Source: Adiantum capillus-veneris
Taxonomy: Eukaryota > Streptophyta > Polypodiopsida > Polypodiales > Pteridaceae
DNA: 64,000 bases
NCBI GenBank assembly: GCA_014529385.2
Contig: CM043945.1
Span: 141,338,241-141,402,240, forward strand
Direction of reading: 5' to 3'
The position numbers were made by a program, and so were the translations under genes. Positions 1 to 13,600 of this stretch are shown piece after piece; position 1 is the stretch's first letter; each line of letters opens with the position of its first letter. Below the pieces are notes generated by a model that was not told the origin of the DNA, did no database searches, and was given only the letters and a program-made list of their open reading frames with translations.

Positions 1-751
1 GTAATGATGCAACAGCCCCAAATCTTTCATCTTGAAAGTAGCATTCAAATCAGTCTTAAAATTCAACAATATATCTCTCATTTGATCCAGTGATCAGCAA
101 ATCATTGACATAAAGAACCATAATGAGAAGTACATCACCCTCACCCTTTACATACAATGTGCTTTTTGTTGGACTATTACGAAAGCCTCGTTTGACCAAA
201 TTAGTGTAAACCTTCTCACACCAAGCACGAGGAGATTGCTTAAACTCATACAAAGCTTTGTCACATTTGCACACCTTATCCTCTCTTCCTTTCTTGAAAA
301 AACTATGAGGCTGTGTTACATAAACTTCCTCAAATATGTCACAATTCAAGAAAGCAGTAACAATGTTTGATTGATATACGTCTCAACCAATATGAGCTGT
401 CAATGCACATAGAAAACACCAAGTTTCTCATACGACAAGTGGGACCAAAAGTCTCTTCATAATCTATGCCTTTTTGTTGTGCATAACCCTTTGCAACAAA
501 TCAAGCCTTATAGCGATTAGTCTCACCATCCGTCTTGCATTTCAACTTGTAAACCCACTTCGTACCAACTGCCTTTTTGCCAGGAGGCAAATCACATAAA
601 CTCCATGTGTCATTTTTTATAAGTGCATCATATTCTGATTACATGGCAGCCATCCAATTTTTTGAATTATGTGCTTCATCAAAAGACAGAGGTTCCTCAA
701 CATCATGTAAGCTAGACACAACCAAAGCATAACAATCTGATGGATAAGATG
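1..751 (-). pseudogene. Ty1/copia reverse-transcriptase fragment, decayed
   Basis: Read on the minus strand, this stretch matches the reverse-transcriptase half of the intact copia gag-pol at 27820-32106, from just upstream of the RT domain to beyond the YVDD box, so it is an older copy of the same family. The best-preserved part (56-349) keeps the RT blocks around FEEVYVTQP and QSPRAW. The catalytic box reads YVND instead of YVDD, losing one of the metal-binding aspartates, and the frame is broken upstream. The homology stops at about 751, where the LTR of element A begins, and runs out of the window at position 1. It is certainly non-functional. Confidence 0.85.
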
Positions 752-927
752 TTGACCTATATAGAGTAACTCTCTATATAGAGCCCTGGTCCCCTCTATA
801 TAAACGCATCTCGTGTGATCAGTAGACACACTTTGGGGTATGCAATTGTGGTGTCATCTCTCTTTCTCTCTTCTCCCTCGTCTCGTGTCTCGCTCTCTCT
901 CAGTCATCTCTCGTCTCCAGTTCAACT
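750..927 (+). repeat. 5' LTR of element A
   Basis: It begins TGTTGACCTATATAG and matches the copy at 3568-3738 over its whole length with few differences (TGTTGAGCTATATAG there). It contains a palindromic stretch, AGAGTAACTCTCT, near its start and a pyrimidine-rich 3' third. The terminal CA expected of an LTR reads CT here. Confidence 0.7.
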
Positions 928-939
928 TGGTATCAGAGC
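928..939 (+). other. Primer-binding site, tRNA-iMet type (element A)
   Basis: TGGTATCAGAGC directly follows the 5' LTR. This 12-mer is the classical plant copia/gypsy PBS complementary to the 3' end of initiator tRNA-Met. The same motif follows the LTRs at 27457, 51422, 43676 (minus) and 40473 (minus). Confidence 0.8.
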
Positions 940-1987
940 ACACAATTCTCCATACAGCTAAGTAAATTTTATCTTTTTTCTGTTCGTGATAATAAATTTC
1001 TTTACAGTATGAGGTTTTCTTGTTAACTTGCTTGTTATCATAGTTGGTTGCGCAATGTTATGGTACCCGTGCTAAGGAAGCTTTGATTATAGAAGCGGAA
1101 AGAGAGGTAGCTCTGCAAACATTAACACCTGTAGGTTACTATATGCACGCGAGGCAGAGAGAATTGCTGAATATAAGAGCGGAAGAGAGAGAGAGGCAGC
1201 TCTGCATGAAACATGAACACGTGCAGATTCGAGAAGAGAGAAGAGAGAATTACTGAATATAGGAGCCTAAGAGAGAGAAGCATCCACTGCGAACATTAAT
1301 AACACCTGCAAGAAGCTTCACGAGAGAGAGAATCATGTATAATTAGCGGGCTATATCCTCCCTATTTTAATCAGCGCCTATTATTTTTTTACAGTTACAA
1401 TAGTGTTAATCGCTCGCTATTATTAGCAATACAATATCATAGATTTCTCTGACCTTAAAAAGAGTGTGTCAGATTAATGGGATGTGTGGCCCCAAGATCA
1501 GGGTCGGGTGCGCTGGGCTTGATTGGTCTAATGATTTGTTTGAGCTCTCATGAAAGCTCTATGAGCACGGCTTCTTTTCTCTCTCCAGCTTTACGAGCAC
1601 GGCTAAATAAAGCAGACATACAAGGCTACCTTCAAGGAGAGGCAGTACGCAGGGGGTGCTCCGACGAGAGCCAGAGGGAAGTTTCGTGTAGTATGGGGCT
1701 CTAGCTTGTCCCAGCGCTGCCTTGCAGGGTCTTTATTAGTCTTTCCGCTAAATATAGATGTTAGGTGCTTTTTAACTATGGTGATATTTTAATGATGAGG
1801 AGTGGAAAAGGTCTGCTAATTAGTGATAGCACAGACAAAGACATGTGCGCCAGTGATAGACAGGCTTGGTGCAGGCGGGGACAAGTTCTAGTGGAGATTG
1901 AGATGCATGCAGACCCGGATTCATTCTCTCACTATCAGATGCTTGCTCATCCCCTTCAATATAAACGTAGCCTATTCGCTTCAGAAA

Positions 1988-2135
1988 GCGCTGCCATATT
2001 TATAGCATCTTGGGATTTTCCAGCTTTTTCAAAATGGCGCTGTCTTTGTTGGGATCTTGGGATTTGCCAGCTTTTTCAAAATGTCGCTGTCTTTGTTGCC
2101 ATATTTATAGCATCTTGGGATTTGTCAACTCTTTG
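1988..2135 (+). repeat. Imperfect ~55-bp tandem repeats inside element A
   Basis: The phrase ATCTTGGGATTT plus CAGCTTTTTCAAAATG and GCTGTCTTTGTTG recurs three times with small changes. No coding function is visible. The open frames over it come from the repetition. Confidence 0.6.
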
Positions 2136-2894
2136 TTTTTGCGCTGCCATAGTGGTGCATGGGCGGTTGTGTTTCGGGTCTGCAGCCCTAGTGCTCATGC
2201 AACGTTCTAATGCTTTGTACCTCCTTGTCGAGTGGTATATTTTCAGATTTCCAAATGGGTCGATTAATATGACCAGTCTTTGCAAGGTGTCGAGAGGCCA
2301 CGCACTGTCGGGCGATGCAAGCTGAGAAGTATAGTGAGAAAGAGAAGCACGGTTGTGTGTTGCGGGCAGGTCGTGTGCGCCCAGGATTTCTTCTCTGGCC
2401 GTTGGAGACTTGCTTCGAAAGTGTACATCGATTACTGGTTGTAGTGTGCCTGATAAAAGTAGCTTGAGGTTCTCTATTCCTGGCCACAGTACGTCTTTAA
2501 CAACCTATTTTGGGTGTATACATTCGTGGCTACATATGTTAGTCTATTTTTGGCTGCGTATTTTCTTCCAAGTTCCAACCTTTTACTAATATTCTTGATA
2601 TTGATCTTTCGTCTACTTGTCTTTGATGCAGATGAAATAGGTCTCAAGATCATGGCTATGCATTGTTAATGATATGCATAAGTACGTGAAATGTCACGTT
2701 TACGGTATGGAAACACGTTCAAATCATATCGTCAAAGCCCTCTCTTATGGCTAAAAAGATTTCTCCTCGTCTCGTCAAAGCCGTGTGTGATGGCTAGCAT
2801 GAAGCCTTTCGTCATGAAAAGATGACTTATGCTATGTCTACATTGAAGTTTTGTCGTCTTGTAAAAGATTGATGTTGGCGGACCGACATAGCTG

Positions 2895-3002
2895 AAAATC
2901 TATTGTCTCGTTTGGCAACTGAACATCTATCGGCTCGTCTGGCTTTTGAAACTCTATCTTCTCGTCAGACCACTGAAAATCTATCGTCTCGTCAACCTCA
3001 TG
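2895..3002 (+). repeat. Four 27-bp tandem repeats, open as a 9-residue repeat
   Basis: Four consecutive 27-bp units, each of the form AAAATCTAT-n-TCTCGTC, lie in the internal region of element A. In one frame they spell a 9-residue repeat of the type ENLSSRQTT within a short open frame (2903-3145). No known protein is recognised. The unit length being a multiple of three may be coincidence. Confidence 0.6.
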
Positions 3003-3557
3003 TTATGGAATGCATTTTCTTTGCATGCAAGCATACAAATAATCTAAGGGGCCCCATCGTGTTTTTATATGCCGGCTTTGTATATATGTGTGCACATGTG
3101 ATTACATTGATATTATTTTTGTTTCTATGTTGTCTGCATATGTGATTGCATCGTCCTTACGTCTGTTTCTATGTCGTCTCTAAAACGGCCTCGCGAACCG
3201 TCTCTAAGGACAATGTGATGTGGTTATTACTAACCTTCATATCTCGATATGTTTCTTGAGTTGATATTGTTTACAGGATGAAAGTCACGTCAAGCAGTGT
3301 GTGTAAAGACTCAAAGATATTCAAGCTACACAAAGGTTTTTCAAAGATATTGAAGGATTTGCATCAATTCAACTGTATATAAAGGGTTGTTAAAGACCCT
3401 TGAAAGGGCACATTGTAAAAAAGGAGTGATGTAGCTCCTTTGAACATTGTAAATGTATATTAAAAATATTTTAATATAACCGTGGGTATATATAGAGCTG
3501 TGGGTTTTTTCCTTGAGCCCCCAAGGGTTTTTTCATCCACAGTTAGGGACCTTCATT

Positions 3558-3738
3558 TGAGTGAGGGTGTTGAGCTATATAGAGTAACTCTCTATATAAA
3601 GCCCTAGTCCCCTGTATATATAACGCATCTCGTGTGATCAGTAGACACACTTTGGGGTATGCAATTGTGGTGTCATCTCTCTTCTCTCTCGTCTCGTGTC
3701 TCGCTCTCTCTCGATCATCTCTCGTCTCCGGTTCAACT
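3558..3738 (+). repeat. Polypurine tract and 3' LTR of element A
   Basis: The purine-rich run GAGTGAGGG ends just before the second LTR copy at 3568. Element B has GAGTGGGGG in the same place. The LTR copy ends at about 3738, where its match to the 5' copy stops. Confidence 0.65.
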
Positions 3739-3857
3739 CTGAGTAAACGCCGCCGCCCTTGCGCAAAGGCTTTGAAGATGCCGCTGAGACAGTCTGCTTG
3801 TCCTCTGAATGAACGCCGCCGCCCTCGCACAAAGGCTTTGAAGTTTGAGAAGACAAT

Positions 3858-3891
<34 letters not shown>

Positions 3892-4108
3892 CATTTTTCT
3901 AACCATACAAAATTCCGTTCCTTGAATTTGCTAAGAGGATATTTTAGAAAATTAGCGTACGTTTTAGGTTTTTACACTATTTTTCTCTATTATGGGGCAG
4001 AATTCCCCTTGCCGTGAACCGGCATTTTGGAAATTGAAAATAGCACGAGATTGAGCTGAGACACATTTTTCCCGAACACAGGTGCTTACACTCAATAGGG
4101 AGACACAC

Positions 4109-4171
<63 letters not shown>

Positions 4172-4312
4172 ACAAAGGGGGGGGCCTTTCTCAGTGTAAT
4201 CGGGACGGAGGGCTAGAGGGAGAGTTTGAGAGAGAGACTGCACGAAGCACAAATCCCCGCGCCTGTGTGCCCCGCGCCATTGTGCAGGCCTCACTGTCGC
4301 CCGACAATTGAA

Positions 4313-4351
<39 letters not shown>

Positions 4352-4565
4352 GAGACAGAGCATATTTTCAAACATACAAAATTTCGTTCCTTGAATTTTC
4401 CTAGAGGAAATTTAAGAAAATTAGGCTACGTTTTAGGTTTTTACACTATTTTTCTCTATTATGGGGCGGAATTCCCCTTGTCGTGAACCGGCATTTTGGA
4501 AATTGAAAACCGCAAGAGATTGAGCTGAGACACATTTTTCCCGAACATTGGTGCTTACTCTCAAT

Positions 4566-4621
<56 letters not shown>

Positions 4622-4740
4622 AAGCTGGGACCTTTTTAGTGCAGTCCGTACAAAGGGCTAGAGAGAGAGTTTGAGAGAGAGACTGCACGAAGCACGAATC
4701 CTCGCGCCGGTGTGCAGCCCTCAGTGCTGCCCGACAATTG

Positions 4741-4814
<74 letters not shown>

Positions 4815-4853
4815 TGCAAAGGGGGGGCCTTTTTCAACGTCGGACGGAGGGGT

Positions 4854-4892
<39 letters not shown>

Positions 4893-5441
4893 CATTTTTC
4901 CAAACATACAAAATTCCGTTCCTTGAATTTGCGAAGAGGAAATTTTAGAAAATTAGGTTACGTTCTAGGTTTTTATACTATTTTTCTCTATTATCGGGCG
5001 GAATTTCCCTTTGTCGTGAACCAGCATTTTGAAAATTGAAAACAGCACGATATTGAGCTGAGACACATTTTTTCGGAACACTGGTGCTTATGCTCAATAA
5101 GGAGATTGGTAGAGAGAGAGAGAGAGAGAGAGCGCACAAAGGGGGGGCCTTTTTCAGCGGAGTCCGGACAGAGGGCTGGCATAGTGAGAGTCTCTTACGC
5201 TCAATAGGGAGGGTGCTGCAGCCTGCACGTGCGAAGTTGGCAAACCCGTCTGAAGGGCGAGTGTCAAGTAGCAATACGAGACATGAGACTTGAGCCTGCC
5301 TGAGACGTGGTCCTCTGAGTGAACGCCGCTGCCCTTGCGCAAAGGCTTTGAAGACGCCGCTAAGACATTCCGTCGGTCCTCTGAGTGAACGCTGCCGCCC
5401 TCGCGCAAAGGCTTTGACGTTTGATAACATAGTGAAGAGAC

Positions 5442-5484
<43 letters not shown>

Positions 5485-5965
5485 CTAGTGTTCCGGAAAA
5501 ATCAATTTTCAAGACATACAAAATTCCTCTCTTTAAATTTGCCAAGAGAAAATTTCAGAAAATAAGATTTATTTTTTGGATTTTTACACTGTTTTTGAGC
5601 GGAATTTCTCCTTTTCCCTTTGCCCCGTGTTTAAAATTGAAACGGCACGATATTGAGCTGAGACACATTTTTGCCGAACACTACCCCACGTCCATTACGT
5701 GAAGGAGGGGGTTTCCGAGGGCCAGGCATTGGATGCCAAAATTGGAGGGGAAGGATCGACAAAAGCGGAGGGGTTTTCGGTTCCCCTCCCTGACACGCAT
5801 CAGCAGGACTTCATTCCGGTTGGTGTGCCCTGGCGCCCGGCAGTGGACATAGACTACACGAAGAGACAGAGTTTGAGGGAGAGAGTGCACGAAGCACGAA
5901 GCCCCGCGCCAGTGTGTAGGCCTCAGTGCCGCTCGACAATCATTAGGGCCAAAAACGTCTACAAA
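3739..5965. repeat. GA-embedded repeat cluster 1
   Basis: Three modules alternate, separated by (GA)n. Module 1 (~120 bp, GAGTGAACGCCGCCGCCC..GCAAAGGCTTTGA, itself doubled) lies at 3739-3858 and 5312-5437. Module 2 (~200 bp, from CATACAAAATTCCGTTCC to GCTGAGACACATTTTT and the CAATAGGGAGA end) lies at about 3900-4112, 4370-4568, 4905-5108 and, degraded, 5510-5690. Module 3 (~130 bp, AAAGGGGGGGCCTTT ... GAAGCACGAA ... GCCCGACAATTG) lies at about 4171-4315, 4617-4742 and, in parts, 4815-4856, 5133-5190 and 5870-5945. GA tracts fall at about 3859-3889, 4112-4170, 4318-4360, 4569-4617, 4775-4812, 4857-4890, 5108-5133 and 5445-5482, with an AC tract at 4743-4774. The long Arg-Glu or Ser-Leu frames across it are microsatellite artefacts. 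Confidence 0.85.
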
Positions 5966-6154
5966 AGGGCTGTTTGGTAATCCACGGATTAAGAAATAGG
6001 CTAATACTCACTTGACACGTATACAAAAGTATGGCATTCTTGTCTCCTCTAGCTTGAGCTTTTGTGCTTCCACTTTAGCGGAAAACGTCTAAATGTCACT
6101 TTCATTTGGCTAAATTGCCTATACTTGACGGCGTTCCTGTAATTTTTTATGTAT

Positions 6155-6384
6155 AACATCATATTCTGGGCCTGATGTACAAGTGCTCTTTTCTATTTAA
6201 TATTGTACAACACTAAGCTAGAAGATACAAAATCTTTCGTTTTAAACAGTGATGATGACGCCTATTAATAACATCATATTCTGGGCCTGATGTACAAGTG
6301 CTCTTTTCTATTTAATATTGTACAATATTAAGCTAGAAGATACCAAATCTTTCTTTCCAAATAGTGATGATAACGCCTATTAAT
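6155..6384. repeat. 115-bp tandem duplication
   Basis: AACATCATATTCTGGGCC at 6155 recurs at 6270. The two 115-bp copies differ at only a handful of positions, so the duplication is fairly young. No gene is seen from 5966 to 6600. Confidence 0.85.
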
Positions 6385-6599
6385 GACTAATCCGTATTTT
6401 TTTTAATGTCTACTTTAGCCTCTACTTCTAAGCACTGCACCAAGAGCTTGCACTCAGCATGTGCGCATATAATATCTACATCAACATGGGACCACACCTG
6501 AAGACATCCTTTCTCACATTGTTTTGAATCAATGACCACACTGTGCGATTGTGGCTTGATTGAACTACACTCTACCCCCACTCGCCCTGTTTTGTTAGT

Positions 6600-7380
6600 G
6601 TACCCACATCGTGCGCAAAAGGACTCAATGAATTTTTCACTCCTCCACCTATCGCACCGGTCCAGCTCTTGCCCATAGTGCTCTTGTCATGTGTGAGCTT
6701 GTCACCCTCCTATCCTGTTGTTCTAGCTCTGCGGCGACCACACCACATAAGAACCTTGAATCACCTTGTTAATTGGTTACCTAAGGTTTTTCTAAATCAT
6801 GTACAAAAGCACTTAGAGACTTTGACACTCCCCATGTTGCGTCATTTTAACTCCTGCCCACACTGTGCGAAGAGGGCATCATACAGCTTGTCACTCCCCC
6901 CCTCATCGCGTCGTTCTGGCTCCATGCACACACCATGCACAAAAATCTTGAGTGACCTTATTATTTGGACTATTTTTCTAAATCATGTGCAAAAGCGCTC
7001 AAAGACTTTGAAACTCCCCATGTTGCATCATTTTAGCTCTTGCCCACACCGTGCGAAGAGGGCATCATACAGGTTGTGCCTACCCCCCTCATCGCGTCGT
7101 TTTGGTTCCATGCAAACACCATGCAAAAAAATCTTTAGTGACCTTATTATTTGGACTTATTTTTCTAAACCATGTGCAAAAGCGCTCAAAGACTTTGACA
7201 CTCGCCATGTTGCATTATTTTTGCTCCTACCCAGACTGCGCGAAGAGGGCATCATACAGCTTGTCACTCCCCCCCTCATCGCATCGTTCTGGCTGCATGC
7301 ACACACCATGCAAAAAAATACTAAGTGACCTTATTATTTGGATTCCATTGGTTTTTCTTATATGTACAAGATATTAGCAA
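6600..7380. repeat. ~185-bp minisatellite, about three and a half copies
   Basis: A unit running from GACCTTATTATTTGG through CATGTGCAAAAGCGCT, CTCCCCATGTTGC and GCGAAGAGGGCATCATAC to CACACCATGCA repeats at about 6760, 6951 and 7136. A fourth copy is cut short after 7323, and a very degraded copy precedes 6760. The overlapping open frames (6669-7377) translate the repeat and show no recognisable domain. Confidence 0.8.
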
Positions 7381-7383
7381 AAG

Positions 7384-7560
7384 GCCTATTTGGTGCCACA
7401 CTATGCCTTGCTTGCACAACGGGATAGGGAGTATTTTTAGAATCTCACTACCCCCTGATGTTGTGTGGGTCATTTTTGGAACACCAATTTGGTGCCACAT
7501 TACCCCAAGATAGGGGGTTAGTTTTAGAATCTCATTACCCCAATCATGACATGTGGGTTA
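7384..7560. repeat. ~95-bp tandem duplication
   Basis: TTGGTGCCACA...TTAGAATCTCA.TACCCC occurs twice in succession. No coding content is seen. Confidence 0.6.
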
Positions 7561-7699
7561 TTTGCATTCACAGATTCACCTTTCCTACCTAATATAGATG
7601 TCTTTTTATATATAGATCTATTAAGCATATTGGACCCAAGCATAGTCACAAAAATTTTACAATATATAACACTTGTAAATTTTAAAAGCAATATTATTT

Positions 7700-8035
7700 G
7701 AAACTTTTGAAATCACAGATGAGCCCGAAATGCCCAAAAACCCCAAAAACGACTGGCTATATGCCTCGTTATGACACCCGGAGAGGTCGGTATGGCCAAA
7801 AAACGCCTCCGGAGGCACTATCCCGTACGGTGCGAGGAGAGGGGTAGCGAGTCCACTATCCCGTACGGTGCGAGGAGAGGGGTAGCGAGACTCGCTACCC
7901 CTCTCCTCGCACCGTACGGGATAGTGCCTCCGGAGGTGTTTTTTGGCCATACCGACCTCTCCGGGTGTCATAACAAGGCATATAGCCAGTCGTTTTCGGG
8001 GTTTTTGGGCATTTCGAACTCATCTGTGATGTTAA
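7700..8035. mobile_element. Foldback (long inverted repeat) element
   Basis: Two arms of about 140 bp face each other. The left arm starts CACAGATGAGCCCGAAATGCC and the right arm ends with the complement, ending ACTCATCTGTG. They meet around 7891 at GTAGCGAG/CTCGCTAC. A ~37-bp segment (ACTATCCCGTACGGTGCG...) is present twice in the left arm and once in the right. The interior is GC-rich in AT-rich surroundings. There is no transposase; the open frames on both strands are mirror images of each other. No clear target duplication is visible, and the match fades into AT-rich flanks. It is a MITE-like or foldback transposon. Confidence 0.75.
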
Positions 8036-8696
8036 AATTTTGTCATTTTTCTCTATTTGAAAGTTGTAATTATAAGTTGAGTCAAAAGAGCTGAAGCAAC
8101 AAAGTTTTATTAACATGGATTAAAGGCAAATGGACTCTGGAGGGTGATGAAGATTCTAATAATGATGGTGTATGCCAATGGTTTCTAGATGTCATGTTAT
8201 AGGATCATGGTCACATGGAAGTGTACATAGAAGAGTGAAAAAGTTTCAAGCTCAAGTTTGATCTCACACAAATGTTAGAATAGTTAAATGGAAACTTGTC
8301 TTAGGAGTTATAGATGAGTAAAATGATTGTGTGGCAAAGGGGAGATAAAGTGTTAATCCTGATGTTGCAATGCTAGAGGAACATATGTTGTAACTTTACA
8401 AGGTATTATATTGTGAAAATGAATGTTTTCCAAGGAGATTGAAAGTAAATTTACAAGGAGATTTAAAGTAAATTTACAAGTAATTATATTGTTAAAATGA
8501 TAGTCATTTGCAAGGAATGATATTGTAACTTTGCATCTAAATAGTCTCCTCCTTGGAAGGATTGTGATGTTCACAGCAAGGTGGTTGTTGGCTCTTTGAT
8601 CTCATCCTCTATAATTGCCTCCCTTGGTATCGACTTAGTTATTTTAGTGCATTGCTTCTTCTTTGTCATTCTCCCTTTTTTGTTGATATGAAAAAT
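8036..8696. other. Non-coding spacer
   Basis: I see no gene. Short direct repeats of TTTACAAGG / TAAATTTACAAG occur at 8380-8530. Confidence 0.5.
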
Positions 8697-9821
<1,125 letters not shown>

Positions 9822-12349
9822 TTTTATTATCGTCCTCGGAGGTCAAATATGACCTATGGGACCAAAGTTACATGTGATGTAGTATGTGTATGGCTGATGA
9901 GTGACTCTCCATGCTCCAAAATTGTAGTGATGAGAGTCGCAATGGAGAGCCCACACTTTGGCTGGGAGAGGAAAGTGTGTAGGTCTAAGTTATGACTGAA
10001 AATGTGAGAGAAGCAAGTTCGGATGTGATCAAAAGCTGAGCACTCTAGTAGTGTGTGGTACTCAGACTCTCGAACTTGTAGTGAGCATAATGTGCACAAT
10101 CGGTTTGACTCTTCTCCATTGCCCCAACGCCCTATCTCGCATCGAAGGAAATGGGAGCTAAGCCGAATTGCTGCGATAGTGCGTATTGCGGACAAGGGAA
10201 TAGGTTCAAGCATGTAAGTGTGAGTACGGTTTCCTCTCTCAGCGAAGAACATGGTTTTGTAGTTGGGGGCAATATAGGTGGTGTAATGTATGAAGCGTGA
10301 CCCACCGGATTTCTCCCAAGCCGTAATACATTGGCGTTGTAGAAAAGCTTCATTCACTTGAGAGTCAATTGAATCATCATGTAGCAAGTGTAATGCATCC
10401 CATCTCCCAAAACACTTCTTTATGTCTTGCATCCATCCCGTGCTCAAGATCTTGCTTTTATGCGTCTTTTGAACTTTTTTGCTTGCTTCCCATGGAATTG
10501 TAGGAAGTCGATGTGAGGGGTTTTGGCGCATCTTTATCATGTACTCCACAACCCTTTCCATGCCCATAACCTCAATTGGAAGAGATCCCGACTCAAGAAG
10601 TAGGAGCATATATGGTGTTTGTATCTTAACTTGGAGAAAGTTTGTAAGAAAACGCTTTTGGACATTCTCAAACTCTTTCCAAGTAGACTTTGAGATGCTC
10701 CCGCCCCACACTTCAACTCCATAAAGAAGAACCGGTGTCACCGATGCATCAAAAAGATACTTCTTGAGAACCCAACACTTGATGTTTCCCGCATTACACA
10801 TGTTCTCAAATGCATAATATGCTCTCTTTCCCGCTTCCAAACGACGCATAGCACATTCATGCCACTTGTGATTGGATGGAACCTCAAGGCCAAGGTACTT
10901 AAAGCTCTCAACAACTTCAAGTGTCTCGTTGTTGTACACAATGCATGGCTTCTCCTTATGGTTGGTTTTCACAAGCATAACCCTTGTTTTGGATTCATTT
11001 ACAATCAGCCCACTATGCAAGCGAAAGTTCTCAAGGACAACCATAAGCTTTTGTGCATCTTCTAAAGTGTGTGCTAGAAGCACTACATCATCCGCATACA
11101 ACAAAAGCATGATTACCGCATTGCAAATAGTGACCTCTTCAATGCCTTCTTCTTGCATAAAGTCAAGTACCATTTGTTCCAATTGATCGATGCATAGACC
11201 AAAGAGAGTTGGTGACAATGGACATCCATGTTTAACCCCAATAGTGCTTACAAAAATTTCTGAAATTTCTCTTCCCATGCGCAATTGACAAATCACCTTC
11301 TCATAGATTTGAGAAACCGCAAGCATAAACTCACTTGGCACTTGGAGTTCTTCCATCCTTCTCCACAAATTGTTACGTGGAATCATATCAAAGGCTTTCT
11401 TAAAGTCCACAAAACAACAATACAATCGCTTTCCTTTCAACCAACTTTCCTCCATGAGAACACGAAGAGTGACAAGATGATCAATGGTGCTATGGCATCG
11501 ACGAAAACCCGCTTGTCCCTTTGCACGCTTGTCATTCTCTTCAGCCCAATCACTCAATTTCATCTCCATTATGCACCCAAACAACTTTGCCATAAGAGAC
11601 CCAATCATTATAGTCCGGTAGTTGCTTACATTCTTTACATCCCCTCCTTTATGCAAAGGCTTAACCCAATTAGTACTCCAATCATAAGGCATACCATGTT
11701 GAAGTGAAAGGTTGAACATATCACACATCCACTCATGGGTAAAATCTCCCGTCCATTTGATCATCTCCGGCTTGATACCTTGAAGATCTCCCGCTTTGCG
11801 AGTGGCCAACTTTTCAAGCCCACCGCATACATCCTCAATAGTAAAAAAATATGGCATACATGGGAGTGAACCATAAAATGGAATTTTTTCAGTATTTGCT
11901 TGCTCATATAATTGCCTACAATGTGTGTACATATCCACTAGACTCAAGTTACCAAAATTCTCAACCCGCTTGCCTCTCAAGTTTCTCCAAAATCTTCCAC
12001 ATGCATGTGCCTTTTCTTGGACTTGAAATTCTTGTTGCTTTACTTCCCATCTTCTTCTCTTCTTTTGAATCAATGCCTTGTATGTATGCAAATGACTTTG
12101 ATAGTTTTCTTTGTCCATAGTTGCATCAAGCTTTATCAAGGACTTTCGAGCATCTTGACATTCTTTATCAAACCACCTTTTGCGTGATCTATCTTTGTTG
12201 ATACCATGGAGATGCTTTATGGCAAAGCATTCTTCCGCACCACCTGCGCTCTCGAAAAGAGAGAGATAGGTCACAAGGACTGCCTGCACGTGCGCGCTCG
12301 GAAAGAGAGAGAGAGGCAATCGGCTGTTAACAGCTGAGCTCCCGAGCAA
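9822..12349 (-). pseudogene. 5'-truncated LINE, reverse-transcriptase ORF
   Basis: A single long minus-strand frame (stop at 9854) codes for a non-LTR reverse transcriptase. The N-terminal part around residue 55 (RKRWFDKECQDAR) is the usual linker after an endonuclease, but no endonuclease and no ATG precede it: the frame opens at a TTG, so the copy is 5'-truncated. RT motifs are clear: QAGFRRCHSTIDHL, FVDFKKAFD near residue 310, and YADDVVLL near residue 416. At about residues 750-772 there is a Cys/His motif, CTLCSL..E.HTLLEC. The RT frame itself is uninterrupted over 831 codons, which suggests a fairly recent insertion. After the stop an AATAAAA signal is followed directly by a (CT)n tract on this strand. 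The YADD box and the STIDHLVTLR block are unlike typical plant L1, so the clade is uncertain. Confidence 0.85.
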
Positions 12350-12840
<491 letters not shown>

Positions 12841-13600
12841 TGAGAGCTATAAATCCCTACATAGTAGCAAAATCCAATTTGGGAGGCTTTGAGGAGTAAG
12901 TTGAGGGCGAGTGCAACTTGCCGACAAGGGGGTAAAGAGGGGCCATGCCCTCGCTGAAGGCAACGCCGTTTTACTAGTAAAAATAAAGAATCCTTTGTTT
13001 ATCCTTTCAAGGTGAGAAAAAATACACTTGAAGAAATCCAAAGCCTTAATTGCTTCTCACCACACATCTTGAGGTTGACTACACTTTTTTGAGGTGCAAT
13101 TGTCATCCCCAAGTAACAAATCACCACTCACCTCATGTGTGTGCGTGAAGAGTGGAGGTAAATATCTATGGATTACCCCCTTTTGCGTGGGGTCACCACC
13201 TTATTTCAACAAGCAATGGTCTATCCTTATCATTAAGCATCTTTAATGTAGACAAAAAACATCAAATCAATTTGTACCCTAGCTTTTCACATAAGAATAA
13301 CTTTACACTAGAGTCATGATCCTATAGTCCATGTCCTCATGAGTCATGACCCTTTCAACTTCTTAGGGACAAGCACAAGAGAGTTGGAAAAAGTCTAATA
13401 TCTAAGCTATTTTTCCTCAATCCTTATGATATATAATTTCTTATATGAGGCAATGCCTAAGGCTCATCTACACGGTTAGTGCGTCGAAGGTGGAATGACC
13501 TACACGGATAACACGTCGGGGATCTTGCCTTGGCTTGGCCTAAACACCTAATGCTAGGCATCGAAGAGACGTGGAACCTAAATTGGTATGGTTGGTGTTG
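12841..13600. other. Spacer without recognisable gene
   Basis: Nothing codes convincingly. At 13440-13570 there is a GC-richer stretch with TACACGGTTAGTGCGTCGAA and CTACACGGATAACACGTCGG as a loose direct repeat. Confidence 0.4.

Larger units (their letters stand above)
750..3738 (+). mobile_element. Element A: short non-autonomous LTR retrotransposon
   Basis: A ~178-bp LTR (750-927), a tRNA-Met type primer-binding site directly after it, about 2.6 kb of sequence without pol, a purine-rich tract and a second LTR (3568-3738) give the full layout of an LTR retrotransposon lacking enzymes. The last ~500 bp of the internal region (about 3050-3567) is clearly homologous to the same part of element B (about 53660-54166). 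That makes this a family, not a chance arrangement. No target-site duplication is visible: the 3' LTR lacks a clean CA end. The 5' end abuts the copia fragment at 1-751. Movement would need enzymes from another LTR element. Confidence 0.7.

Noticed and set aside
750-930. Hammerhead ribozyme (retrozyme) in the LTR of elements A/B
   Set aside because: I found no CTGATGA core with a matching GAAA at the right distance.
1765-2325. 186-codon ORF inside element A
   Set aside because: It starts without a good ATG context, overlaps internal direct repeats and has no recognisable domain.
7657-8094. Two overlapping ORFs on opposite strands with nearly the same protein sequence
   Set aside because: They are mirror images produced by the foldback palindrome.
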